Positions 1-10,546 of a DNA stretch of 64,000 nucleotides are shown here, one piece after another. The DNA is from Allium sativum (lineage: Eukaryota > Streptophyta > Magnoliopsida > Asparagales > Amaryllidaceae): positions 613,937,303 through 614,001,302 of the forward strand of contig CM060910.1 of NCBI GenBank assembly GCA_030737875.1, given 5' to 3'. The translations under genes were made by a program, and so were the position numbers. The first letter of the stretch is position 1. Each line of letters starts with the position of its first letter. The notes below the pieces were generated by a model. The model saw nothing but the letters and a program-made list of their open reading frames with translations, did no database searches and had not been told where the DNA came from.

Positions 1-355
1 GAGTAGAGAATAAAATTGTTTGCCCGACAAATAGATACATGTTTACCATAATTTACTGTTTTGTTTGGGTGATGATGATTTTATAAGCCGATTGGCTTTT
101 TTTTTTCTTTTGGATTGAAGAAGGCCATGGGAGGCTATAGAAATATCCTGAAGTCCCCGGTGCAGGGGAGGTTATGGCAAAAAAATTCGAAAATTTAGGG
201 TGTTAGCCAAATTTTTGAAAAATTTGAAATGTTCTTAGAAACTGAAAAGTTGAAGAACTTAAGCCTTAAAGGAAATAATGAAAGTTGAGTTGATTTGTTA
301 AACAACTTTCGGCTTCATTCCTTTTCGGGGACGAAAAGTTTTAAGTGGGGGAGAT
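1..355 (+). mobile_element. 3' internal end of LTR retrotransposon A1
   Basis: Non-coding tail of an element whose 5' part lies left of the window. It ends with the GGGGACGAA box (327-335) and a purine tract AAGTGGGGGAGAT (343-355) directly before the LTR start TGTAATAACCC. That order is the usual 3' end of Tekay/Del-type chromoviruses, where the purine tract primes plus-strand DNA synthesis. By eye the segment matches the interior of element D near 17414-17746: GCCCGACAAA, the AAGCCG-TTGGCT stretch, GAAGGCC, then a GGCGAAA-like block followed by GTGTTAG. No gag or pol remnant is seen, so A1 may be non-autonomous, but only its last 355 bp are visible. Confidence 0.75.
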
Positions 356-1244
356 TGTAATAACCCGGAAATCCGTGCCAATTTAAAATTTTTATTTTGG
401 CTATTTTAACGAATTTTGATTATTTAAAATGAATTATTTTAAATAATAACGACGAATTTTTTTTATTTTCAACGAAGTTAAAATGAATAAATTTATTTTA
501 ATTATATAACGAGCCTGAAATGGCGCGGTAGTTTGAAATTTCAATTTTGAATTTCAAATGAATATACAGAATTCATTTTAAATCGGAATTGGACGAAACC
601 AGAAATATCTAAATCTGTTTGATGATATCTTTCTAGCAGATGTAAGAAACTGAGATTTCACTTTAGAATTTGAAAGATACGTCCAGTTTAAAATTAAGAA
701 AAGTCACTGTGGAATTTATATATATTTTAATATATATAAAGGCCTTTGAAAATGGAAATTTTGCAGACGACCTCGGTTTTCGACGAAACCACTTTTGTTG
801 GATCCATGATGTCAAGTTATTGCTAGGTTTCAAAACTCGTAATTTTTCGAATCAATATGTGAGTGTGGAAAAGGAAAACGCGTTTGACTAGTTTCAGTTG
901 ATTTTGATCGACTGGAAAATGACCATTTTTCAAACGGTCTCAGAATTCGATGAAATTAGTTTTGTTAGGACCGTATCGTCAATACGAAGTTAGAAAATAT
1001 TTTTCGGGAATTTTTCGAGATAGTATGTGGCTCCGGTAAATTGAAATGTGCGTTCAAATTCAATATATAGAGTTATATTTTGATTTTGACGAAAACTGAT
1101 CGAAACGATCGAATCAGCTTACGATACATATCCCATTGTATTCAGAATGGGGGTAATGTGCTATAGGCGACAGTCGGTGGGTTCGATTTGGGGTTCAAAC
1201 GAAAAGTCAACTTTTATTGGAGAAAAATAATATAAAATTAATTT

Positions 1245-1254
1245 ATTATATAAT
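1245..1254 (+). promoter_or_regulatory. TATA-like box of A1 LTR
   Basis: TTATATAATA lies about 890 bp into the LTR and is followed by a C/T-rich stretch (1261-1300), as is common around plant transcription starts, and then by the leader block. Transcription would start near 1275-1290. This is inferred from motif and position only. Confidence 0.4.
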
Positions 1255-1339
1255 AATAGCCCCCTCCTTTTTATCTCTTTCTTCCCTATCCCCGTTCTTT
1301 TCAGATCGTAGAATTTAAAAAAAAAAAAAAAAAAAAAAG

Positions 1340-1610
1340 AGGACGACGCGCGATTCTTCCCGGCGCCACCATCGAGGCGATCGCACCCGCCTCCCAACAC
1401 CGCCGGGGCCTCCGCGACCTCACCCGAGCCCACCGCCCTCTCTCCTCCTCCGATTTGAAATCAGCCCCGAGCCCTATACCTGAAACCCAAGCCGCGTCCA
1501 GTACATCACCTCGCGCACCTCTCCCACCACCTGAAGAGCGCCGACGCCCCCTTGCTTCCCCTCCCCCTCTCGACAGCAGCTCCAACCCCCTTCCTTCGCG
1601 TGCCGGTGAG
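1340..1610 (+). promoter_or_regulatory. GC-rich leader block with splice-donor-like end, A1
   Basis: A GC-rich, gene-like island of about 270 bp in otherwise AT-rich DNA, preceded by an A tract (1316-1339). It ends in GCCG|GTGAGT with GT at 1606, a strong plant 5' splice-site match. Blocks at the same relative place occur in A2, A3, B, C and D, each ending in a GT donor-like sequence. I read it as an untranslated first exon. The frames through it differ between copies, so a protein is not supported. Confidence 0.45.
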
Positions 1611-1729
1611 TTTTCTTCCCCCTTTTCCCTATTCAATTTTATTTATTTTTAAACTGAAAATAAAATGATTTTGAAACTGAAGTTAGAATTGTTTTTAAAT
1701 AATATAGAACTAAGATTTTTATTATAATT

Positions 1730-2310
1730 AAAGATAAGATTTTTATCATAGTAAAAACGATATTTTTATCATAGAAAGGCGATGTTTTTATATGTAGAAA
1801 GGCGTAATTTTTATATATGAAGTGAAAAGAAAGAAAAAAATTCGATCTTTATATAAGTAGCGGATTGAAAATATAATCTTTATATTATAGGAAGGTTAAA
1901 AATATAATTTTTATATTGCATGAAGATTAAAAAAATATGATTTTTATCAGATGTGAAGGTTAAAGATATATTTTTATATGATGTAGAGTATAAAAATATA
2001 ATTTTTATAGATGTAGCGAAATAAAAATCTGATTTTTATTATATATATGTTGAAATAAAAATGGGAGTTTTATAGAGATGATATAAAAATGCGATCTTTA
2101 TATTAGAAGTGGATATAAAAATATAATTTTTATATAGAAGGAGCGTTATAGAAATATATTCTTTATTGGAAGAAGAGCAATATAAAAATATAATTTTTAT
2201 ATAGAGAATAGTGTGATAAAAATATAATCTTTATTATATGAACACCATTATAAAAATAGAAATTTTATCCATGTAGCGTAGTTATAAAATTGTGATTTTT
2301 ATATATGTAG
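1730..2310 (+). repeat. AT-rich degenerate array with palindromic core, A1
   Basis: About a dozen irregular units, each centred on an AAAAATNNNATTTTTAT-like inverted repeat and separated by 25-45 bp. The same core occurs as a 34-bp tandem repeat in A3 (57885-58305) and as a 71-bp repeat in B (28540-28860). No gene is seen here. Confidence 0.7.
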
Positions 2311-3120
2311 TGAATACAGGCAACGAAAGTGACAAAAGGCGAGAACGGTGAAGATTTTCTACATACGAAGAGTCGAGGCGTTGGGTTTAGCTTTTCGGTG
2401 AGAACTTCTCACTTTTAATTTATTTCTAGTTTGAAATATATACTAGGATGCAGACGGTGTTTAGTAGCACCCAACACCCGTCGTCCACATATCATGGACG
2501 GCTTGTATGCTTGTTTGTTTGATTTTAATGTGTAGTTGATTGTGTGATGTGATGTGAAATGAAATAAAATATTTAAGTAGTTAAAAATATTTTATAGTTG
2601 AAAATATAATTTTTAACGTGAATGTGAATAAATAAATTTAAACAAATCGGACGATTTGTTTATATACACACATTTGACCGATATTGTTTGGGACGATAAA
2701 TTTTACACATCGCCCAACTACACAAATAAAATATGTGTTTGATTGTTTGATACCCCACACGGGTATTGGGATGATATATGACATACACTAATCCCAATAA
2801 TTAGCTGTATGTCGATCGATTGATTGACAGGCTGTTATAAGCGTTGAATAATTATATTTGATCCTTATACAGCGTGGAACGCACGTTAGATGATGGTTGG
2901 GTGTTTATCGTCATTGTTGTATATATGAATTTGATGAAATCCATATAACTGAAATTATATGGTAATGACTGTGTCTGATTCCAATTCAGAATTATCGAAT
3001 AATTTAAAAATAATATTCTTTGAATATTAAAATGTGAAGCCGTGTTAAGTAGTTACACGCCATTTTAACACGAACGGGAATTTTGTCGATTTTATAATGA
3101 ATATTGAAAGTGATTTTAAA

Positions 3121-3240
3121 ATCGAATAGATAGAAATGAATTCGAATTGAAACTGAATAGAATTGAATTCGAATTGAAATTGAATAGAAATGAATTCGAA
3201 TTGAAATTGAAAAAATTTAAATTTAAAATTGAATTGAAAA
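3121..3240 (+). repeat. Short 27-bp tandem array in A1 LTR
   Basis: Three to four units of a 27-bp repeat containing GAATTCGAATTGAAATTGAA. The same array, in reverse orientation, has grown to about 18-19 units in A2 and about 26 in A3, so copy number differs strongly between LTR copies of one family. Confidence 0.75.
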
Positions 3241-4113
3241 CGAACTGAAATTGAATTAAAAATTGATTTGAATTGAAATCAATTTGAAATGAATTTAAAA
3301 CGAATTTATAAGGAAAAATTCAATTTTGATTTGAATTTCAAATGAAGTTGAAATCATTTCGAAAACGAATTTAAAACGGTTTATAAAATACGTTTTGAAA
3401 GGAAATCGACGAAATATATATAATATATATACTATATATATAGAATGGCCTGAATAGAACGTGCCGCGCCACGATAGTTCGTGAATTTCGACCATTGACT
3501 TCGAATGAATATTACGGGAGATCCGACCGTCGGATTCTCCTAAAACTGGAACCGTTGGGTTCGTATCGAAAAGAGCTTTCCAATGAATATTAGAAATTTG
3601 AAATCTAATGGATGGATTTGGAATTATGTCCAAATCAAATTTGGAAAAGGTCGCTGTAAGTGCAGTTCGATGGCCTTTGATGGATATCGACTGTACGGGC
3701 CTTGAGAAAATTATTAAAAATATTAATAATTAGTGGAAAATCATAAGAAATGATTTGTGAAGAATTGGGATGAAAAACTCCATATTTGAAAAGATAAAAG
3801 TAGGCTTTTATCGAAATGAACTGGATTTGAACTAGAATAATAATTTATTTTTAAAATAAATAAATTGGATTTGAAATGGTTTTGAAAATAAATAGAATTT
3901 CCAATAATTGAATTGGAATGGATTTGAATCAAAATTGTCTTTGGAATATTTCGATGTTGGATTTCGTGATTATACAGATATTGTTATGGAAATTTGAAAG
4001 ATATATTTATATCGTTATTTCCAATACGATGTTTGTTGATCGTAGAATTTGATATTGAATATAAGCCGATATATTTTCTATTCAGAGCCTGGTATTTAAA
4101 TATCAAATGGGAT

Positions 4114-4568
4114 TTGGGTTTGTCGTGAATGGTGTCTTCATTAACACTGTTCTTAAGCCCAATTGAGAAAAGATTGAATCTTTTTATTTAGATTTAATGA
4201 AGTGTACCAATTAAATGGTATTTAATTGGAATTGAATTCGAATTGATTTTTGGGTTTATCGTGAATGGTGTTTTAAATAACACTTGTTCTTTAACCCGAT
4301 AATTAATGGAATGTGATTTTGGGTTGTCGTGGACGGTATCTTCAATAATACTATTCTTAGACTCAACTGAGTTAAGGAAATCAGAAACTTACTGGAGATT
4401 AGTTAAGTTGAATGATTTCTTGGGTATTGATCTAATGTTGGTTTCGGCCTTCGGGGTTAATACTTAGGGAATTGCTCACTTGCTATTTTACGGTTAAAAG
4501 CTGATAGGATGGAATGTGATTTTGGGTTTATCGTGAACCGTGTTTAAATGACATCGGTTCTTTAACCC
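4114..4568 (+). repeat. Tandem imperfect hairpin repeats in A1 LTR
   Basis: Four related units at 4114-4162, 4252-4297, 4321-4365 and 4524-4568. Each runs GGGTT(T)RTCGTG, a variable stem-loop, then a C/T-rich GTTCTT-like strand and a closing ARCCC. Unit 1 pairs TTGGGTTT with AAGCCCAA; unit 4 pairs GAACCG with CGGTTC. Unit 3 is the weakest. Equivalent units are present on the minus strand in A2 (about 32230-32490) and A3 (about 55260-55530). Confidence 0.6.
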
Positions 4569-6166
4569 AGTTAAAGATTAAAACTAAGTGGAGTTTTAAT
4601 GAATCTTTAATTAGATTGAAAAGATCGAGAATGGAGTATCACCAGTTTTGCTCCAAGCGATAATTAAATCTTTAATTAGATTTGAACGTGAAACGGTAAT
4701 TGAATTTACCGATAACACCGTGGTGTTAGATATGAAGTACTACTAGTTTTACTTCATGGGATGAATAGGTTGGGATTGTGAAATAAAATAAATGATTACT
4801 TCAGTGTGGTTCGCTAATCCCGACTAGTTTGAAGTGATATTCAAAGGAAGATTAAAGAATAAATTTAAAAGAATTTATCTTTGATAAAATTTATGGGAAC
4901 CTTTCCCTGAGAATGTGAAATTTAGAAACCAACTGTAGGTTAGCTAAGAAGAATGGTTTCCTGGGTATTGCACTGATGTTGGTTTCGGCCTTCGGGGTTA
5001 ATGCTTGGGGAATTATTCTCTGGCTAATTTATGGTTAGTGACTGATGAATTGGAATGAGGCGTATGTTGTGTTTGTGTAACACTTGATTATTATATATGC
5101 GAGTTATTCAGAAGGACCGGGTTTATGCTATTCTGAATAATTGATTCAACGTGGTGTCGAAGAGGAAGACGGTGGTTGAAGACCAGAGGTCTTCACGTCG
5201 TTTGGATAATTACTGATGATCTTGATTGGGTCGTACACCCAAGAGGAGGGAATCAGTTGGTGACCGTCCAGACGTACTTGGAGATCGATGGATAGGCGTG
5301 GTACAAGGTGCCTCCGGTTTCGTTCAGTCCCAGAACGGACTTGTAAATGGAATGTGTGTCTGAAATTGGAGATCATTCTGTGTGATTGATGGATATTGGT
5401 TGCATAGAGTGGTTTGCCTGTGTGGCATGCTAAGATGCAAATGATCAAGGCTTCTGTTGAAAAGCAGAGTCTTGTGGTTGATGATCAAAGCACAGCATGT
5501 GTGGCATAGCTTTGTGTAACGTTAATTCGCGAGCCTCACAACCCGGTTGTGAACCAGAAATGGGAGAGGACATCAGGGAGGGCATGCGTTTCCTTCTAAT
5601 TAAAAGTGGCGTCAGTGTTTTTACACGCCCTGATGAGTATGACTTATGTGGTTGTTGTTGTTGCGAGGCGCCTCAGATATATTAGTGACTATGTGAAGCC
5701 GATGGAGTCATTCATTGGCTCATTGTCACCCCAAAGGGTGGGGAACCCAGTTTTCGGGCATTTTAATCCACATCGGTGGACCGGCCCTGACGATCCAAGG
5801 GCCCACCTGAGTCTGGGTCCTGAAACACAGGCTAGAGCATCTCGAATCGGTAGAGGACTATCTTTTGCCTCGGTTCACGAAAGGAAACCCAATTTCCAAT
5901 ACGTGACAATTGCGGTTTTGATTGTATACCTATATATAGCGACATAGTGGTATGGGACATTCATGTCGTCTATGATTGATATTTATGATCGTATATAAAA
6001 TCAGAAACTAACTGGAAATGAGCTAAGATGGGTGGTTTCCTGGGTATTAGTCTGATGTTGGTTTCGGCCTTCGGGGTTAATACCTAGGTAATCGTTCTCT
6101 TACTAATTTACGGTTGGAGTCTGATTAGGAATCAAAAGATGAAATTTAGCGTATCAAGCATTCTTG

Positions 6167-6239
6167 GCTATTATAAGGTAAAAAACCTATCCTCCAGCTT
6201 GCGTTGCATTGTGTGATAGGATCTAGGTCTTATAATAGC
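6167..6239 (+). other. Conserved RNA hairpin H1, A1 LTR
   Basis: An 11-bp perfect stem, GCTATTATAAG with CTTATAATAGC, closes a roughly 50-nt loop containing GCGTTGCATTGTGTGAT. Within the loop, CCT/AGG and ATCCT/AGGAT give an inner stem. The same hairpin is at 7404-7471 (A0), 26664-26735 (B), 30685-30756 (A2), 45281-45352 (C), 50743-50815 (A3) and 63754-63825 (A4), with changed but still paired bases in several copies. Confidence 0.65.
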
Positions 6240-6347
6240 TTCATTTTTCTTTATTTAGCATTGCGCGGTTGTTTTATGCACTGGTGTTCTTAGGAGGAAA
6301 CCCGTTCCATGTTATACGGCGTGATCCCTTGATTTACCTAACTTTAA

Positions 6348-6353
6348 AATAAA
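6348..6353 (+). terminator. Poly(A) signal of A1 LTR
   Basis: AATAAA about 410 bp before the LTR end, just after hairpin H1. A stem formed by AGAGTTTA and TAAACTCT (6399-6425) follows. The counterpart in A0 lies near 7582. Placing the poly(A) signal here and the start near 1.28 kb implies a repeated R region of roughly 5 kb, which would be very large. Confidence 0.5.
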
Positions 6354-6758
6354 GATTAATAACTGTTTAAGTTCTCACACCAGTCACATAACTGACCTAG
6401 AGTTTATTGTTTTAACCTAAACTCTGGGTGCCCCTATTTTCCTCACGTGTAGCTAGTAGTTTTAGTTTTGCAGATTTATATTCACAGGATTCTGATTTAC
6501 AGCTGGAACGATACTCGGAAAGCTCTGTATCCGTGTATTAATTCTAGTTGTGTTTTGTATTATTTTCCGCTGCGATGTATTTAAATGTATTTAAATCTCT
6601 GATATTTTCTGTGTAATATGTATTCATACTCTGTATATTCTTGTATTCTGATGTAATTGTTGTAATAAGCAAAGAAATGTTCTTCTGTCTGCGTTCTTTT
6701 GTGTGTTGTTCTCAAAGTATTCGGGCTTTCCTTCACGGGGAAGTTACGGGTTCTTACA

Positions 6759-7993
6759 GAATTCGCGAGCCTCACACCCCGGTTGTGAACCAAAAACGGG
6801 AGAGGACCTCAGAGAGGGCATGCGTTTCTTTCTAGCTAGAAGTGGCGTCAGTGGTTTTACACGCCCTGACGAGTTTGACTTATGTGTTTGTTGCTGTTGC
6901 GAGGCGCCTCGGATATATTGGTGACTATGTGGAGCCGATGAAGTGGTTTGTTGGCTCATTTATGCTCCATAGGGCGGGGAGACGTATTGTTCAGATATAA
7001 TAATCCACTCCGTGTGGACCGGCTTTGACGATCCATGGTGCAGTTGCGGTTGTTCCTGAGACATGGGCTAGATTGTCTCGAATTAGCACAGGATGATCCC
7101 TTTGCCTTGGTTCACAGATGGAAATCCAACTTCCAATACGTGACGTTTCGGTTTTAGTTGTAATCCTATATATGGCGACATAGTGGGATGGGGCGCTCAT
7201 GCCGTGTATAATTGATATTTACGATTGCATGTAAAATCAGAAACTAACTGGAAATGAGCTAAGATAAGTGGTTTCCTGGGTATTGGTCTGATGTTGGTTT
7301 CGGCCTACGGGGTTAATACTTAGGGAATCGTTCTCTTACTAATTTACGGTTGGAGTCTGATTAAGAATCAAAAGGTGAAATTTAGCGTATCAAGCATTCT
7401 TTGGCTATTATAAGGTAAAAACCCTCCAGCTTGCGTTGCATTGTGTGATGGGACCTGGGTCTTATAATAGCTTCATTTTTCTTTATTTAGCATTGCGCTG
7501 TTTGTTTTATGCACTGGTATTCTTGGGAGGAAACCCGTTCCGTGTTATACGGCGTGGTCCATTGATTTACCTAACTTTAAAATAAAGATTAATAACTGTT
7601 TTAGTTCTCACACCAGTCACATGACTGACCTGGAGTTTATTGTTTTAAGCTAAACTCTGGGTGCCCTTATTTTCGACACGGGCAGCTAGTAGTTTTGGTT
7701 TTGCAGATTTATATTCACAGGATCCAGACTTACAGCTGGAACGATACTCAGAAAGCTCTGTATCCGTGTATTACTTCTAGTTGTGTTTTTTATTATTTTT
7801 CCGCTGTAATGTATTTAAATGTAATTTAATTCTCTGATATTTTCTGTGTAATATTTATTCATACTCTGTATATTCTTGTAATCCGATGAAATTGTTGTAA
7901 TAAGCAAAGAAATGTTCTTCTGTCTGCGTTCTTTTGTGTGTTGTTCTCGAAGTATCCGGACTTTCCTTATCGGGGAAGTTACGGGTTCTCACA
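6759..7993 (+). mobile_element. Right-hand part of a second A-family LTR (A0)
   Basis: Repeats 5524-6758 with scattered differences and ends in its own LTR terminus GGGTTCTCACA at 7993. The simplest reading is that A1 inserted into an older A-family LTR, leaving its 3' part here; the 5-bp target duplication would then be GAATT at 6759-6763. A tandem duplication inside one LTR is the alternative. The A1 length without this part agrees better with A2 and A3. It holds hairpin H1 (7404-7471), the GAGGCGCCTC palindrome (6901-6910) and a poly(A) signal. No gene. Confidence 0.65.
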
Positions 7994-8676
7994 GTAAATA
8001 GGTGTGCAACTTCTTACTCTGCATACAAAAGAGCAAGACCCGGATTCCTGATCAAGAATACAACCATAGTCGTTGATGTTGCTAAAAGCTTGCATAACTT
8101 TTCTTTATTCTCTTTCTTTCAGATAAAGCACCAATGCTCTGTTCTCTGAGTAACTCTTGTATGCGCGGTATGTGTATAAATGGTGATCTTAAAAATAAGG
8201 AGTATTAATCAAAGCACATATTATTTATATAGAAAGATGCATGTTAAGCTGACATTGTTGAGATAAATTAGTTTATAATTTAGATTTATGACCTGAATGG
8301 ATGAACAGTCTTATCAGTTTTTCCATGTCTGTTACTTTAACCACTTCATCACCTTTGCAACATTGAATCTATTTTAGGAAGATGATAACTAATAAACAAA
8401 CAAATTAATTAAATGATAAATTAATTTTTAAGAAAAACAATAATATAAAATTTGCACCTGGAGATATGATGATTAGTTTCATGAATGCAGTAGGGACAGA
8501 AGCTCGAACTGCCAAGGCAGAACTTTCATTTTTTTTTCTTTTTGCATTCTTAGTATATGAACTATGAGTTGGGCATGGACTGAAGATTCTCTTATGTATC
8601 AGCATATTGAACCACCTTAGGGGATTGTCAGACACTTCACCCTAGCTCAGGAATACGAGAAATATTATTGTGTTTA

Positions 8677-8703
8677 TATATATATATATATACACACACA
8701 CAA
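8677..8703. repeat. Compound TA/CA microsatellite
   Basis: Roughly ten TA dinucleotides pass into a short CA run, followed by CATA-like tetramers to about 8733. A simple sequence repeat only. Confidence 0.85.
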
Positions 8704-10200
8704 TACATACATACAAACACATACATACATATAAAATAGATTTAAGGTGATTAGCACCATGCAGTCTTCAATAAATTGTCATTGTGCAGTCATATCATGT
8801 ATTGGGTTTAAATTATATACCTGGTCATCCTTCAGGAACAAAGTGATTTCAGTCCCTCAACCATGTTGGAAGAGACATAAGCATAAAAGGCAAGTAGAAA
8901 GAGATAGCCCCTATGGCACATGGATTCAGTAGTAAAAGCAGAATAAAGGGGAAAAACATTGTCTATTTCCTTAAATCATAGTGTAGTTACAATATATACT
9001 ACGAAGTAGATAAAATGGAAAAGAAGTATTAAGATTAAACTATAAAGAAGAAAGTAAAAACATCAATTGTATGCAAACATTTTTTAGAAAGTTAGAGGGA
9101 ACATTTTCAGAAAGTAAGAACAGAATGATACATCTGACAGTTTATTACACAAAAATGATTATAGGTAACACTAAAAAAATATTGATCAAACAATGTAAAG
9201 AAGCTTTGGAAGAAATATGTTTGATATTTTACACAAGGCTGGAATAACAGAAGTCATTTTCAATCATACATGTTAAAATATTTTTTCAACTTGATCGTGT
9301 TCTATCTTTTTTTCTTTATCGAGCGCGTGCTTAAAATGCATAATGCAACTCAACTTTAGCTAATTTTCTGAATTTTATGTCATACTAGTGTGAACCCATG
9401 CTTTGGTATGGGGTGGTGAAAATACTCTATGTATGCAGTAAATGGTGAAAAATGTAAAATGCTAATATGATCAAAGTAAATTTTTTTAACTAAAAACATT
9501 AGTAATTGGCCATAATCATAGTAAACAAAAACAGGACATTATGACAACTTAAGAATCAGAACCATAAGCCAAAACACATAAAACTTTAGTGAATTCTCTT
9601 GACCATTTTAGCATTTTGCATAAGTAAGAATCGGTACAAAGACGTAATAGTTATAAGTATAAAATTATCTGAATAGGTAGAAGGTTTAATAAATGATGAA
9701 CTTTTGTTCTTAAGTATTTTAATATCCGAACATCTATAATGTTTTAAACAAAAAATGACTTGGTTTACCATTTATAGTATATTTATAATATTTTAGGTCT
9801 AAGGTCTCTATTATTAAGTGTTTTCTTTCTATGCACACATAGATGATACTATTCCACAATTTGAACACGTTGTAAAGATATAATTACATGAAACTGCAAT
9901 TGGTATTTATGGAAGGAGATAATATATAACATTTATGACACATCTGTAATCAAGAAGTTATGGATTCAATTATAGAATGAAGTAAATTTGACAAAATAAA
10001 CCCTGCATAAAAGAGCCATGTTATTTGAGTGTAGGAATCATATGAATGTATTTGGTTGAAAATCAGTTGAATTTTTAACCTAGAATATCTTGCCAGTAAT
10101 TTAATTAGACCATAATATAATCTGGTAATGGGAAAATTTGTCTAGCAAATAATCAAAGTTGAAGACATAAATCAAGGTTGAAGACATAGAGCATGCATGA

Positions 10201-10437
10201 TTTTTAAATTAGAATATGATAAATATAGAGAAGACAGTCTATTATTGGATCATCTTTGTCATGCCGCCATTTTTAGAGAAAAAGGAAATAAAAATTGGGA
10301 AGATCATGCCAAAGACACATGTATGAGTTTTAAATTAGAATATTATAAATATAGAAATGAGTAATCTATTATTGGATGATCTTAATCATGCTGCCATTTT
10401 TAGAGAAAGGAAGTAAAAATTGGGAAGATCATGTCAT
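10201..10437. repeat. Imperfect 126-bp tandem duplication
   Basis: Two units starting at about 10201 and 10327 share TTTTAAATTAGAATAT, CTATTATTGGAT, GCCATTTTTAGAGAAA and ATTGGGAAGATCATG, with small substitutions and indels. No coding function seen. Confidence 0.8.
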
Positions 10438-10541
10438 TTTTTGGGCATGTTGCAGTAAAAAAATTAGGAGCTCTTTAATTAGAAATAATAGAAATTTATG
10501 TTGATTCATATCATATTTCCTACTTCTATATTTAAATAATT

Positions 10542-10546
10542 GAACT
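10542..10546. other. Target-site duplication GAACT, left of D
   Basis: GAACT immediately before the LTR start TGTAACGACCC. The same five bases follow the right LTR at 23487-23491, which proves one insertion event for the 12.94-kb element. Confidence 0.95.

Larger units (their letters stand above)
356..6758 (+). mobile_element. 3' LTR of A-family element A1 (about 6.4 kb)
   Basis: Begins TGTAATAACCCGG right after the purine tract and ends in GGGTTCTTACA, giving TG...CA termini. Its length of 6403 bp compares with 6819 bp for solo LTR A2 and about 6650 bp for A3 after removing E. The order of parts, seen again in reverse in A2 and A3, is: U3 with repeated GACGAAACC modules (590-985), TATA-like box (1245-1254), GC-rich leader (1340-1605), AT-rich array (1730-2310), short 27-bp array (3121-3240), tandem hairpins (4114-4568), and a conserved 3' module (6000-6430). 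The alternative end at 7993 is discussed under A0. No protein-coding gene is supported inside it; its small open frames are chance frames. Confidence 0.8.
7994..10546. other. Low-copy AT-rich DNA without a recognisable gene
   Basis: Not part of the LTR families. I see no convincing exon chain; the longest open frames are below 80 codons. It contains a (TA)n/(CA)n stretch near 8677-8703, an imperfect 126-bp tandem duplication (10201-10437) and a Helitron-like start near 9380. It may be continuous with 23492-26118 and 37821-39992, separated by later insertions of D and B. Confidence 0.6.
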
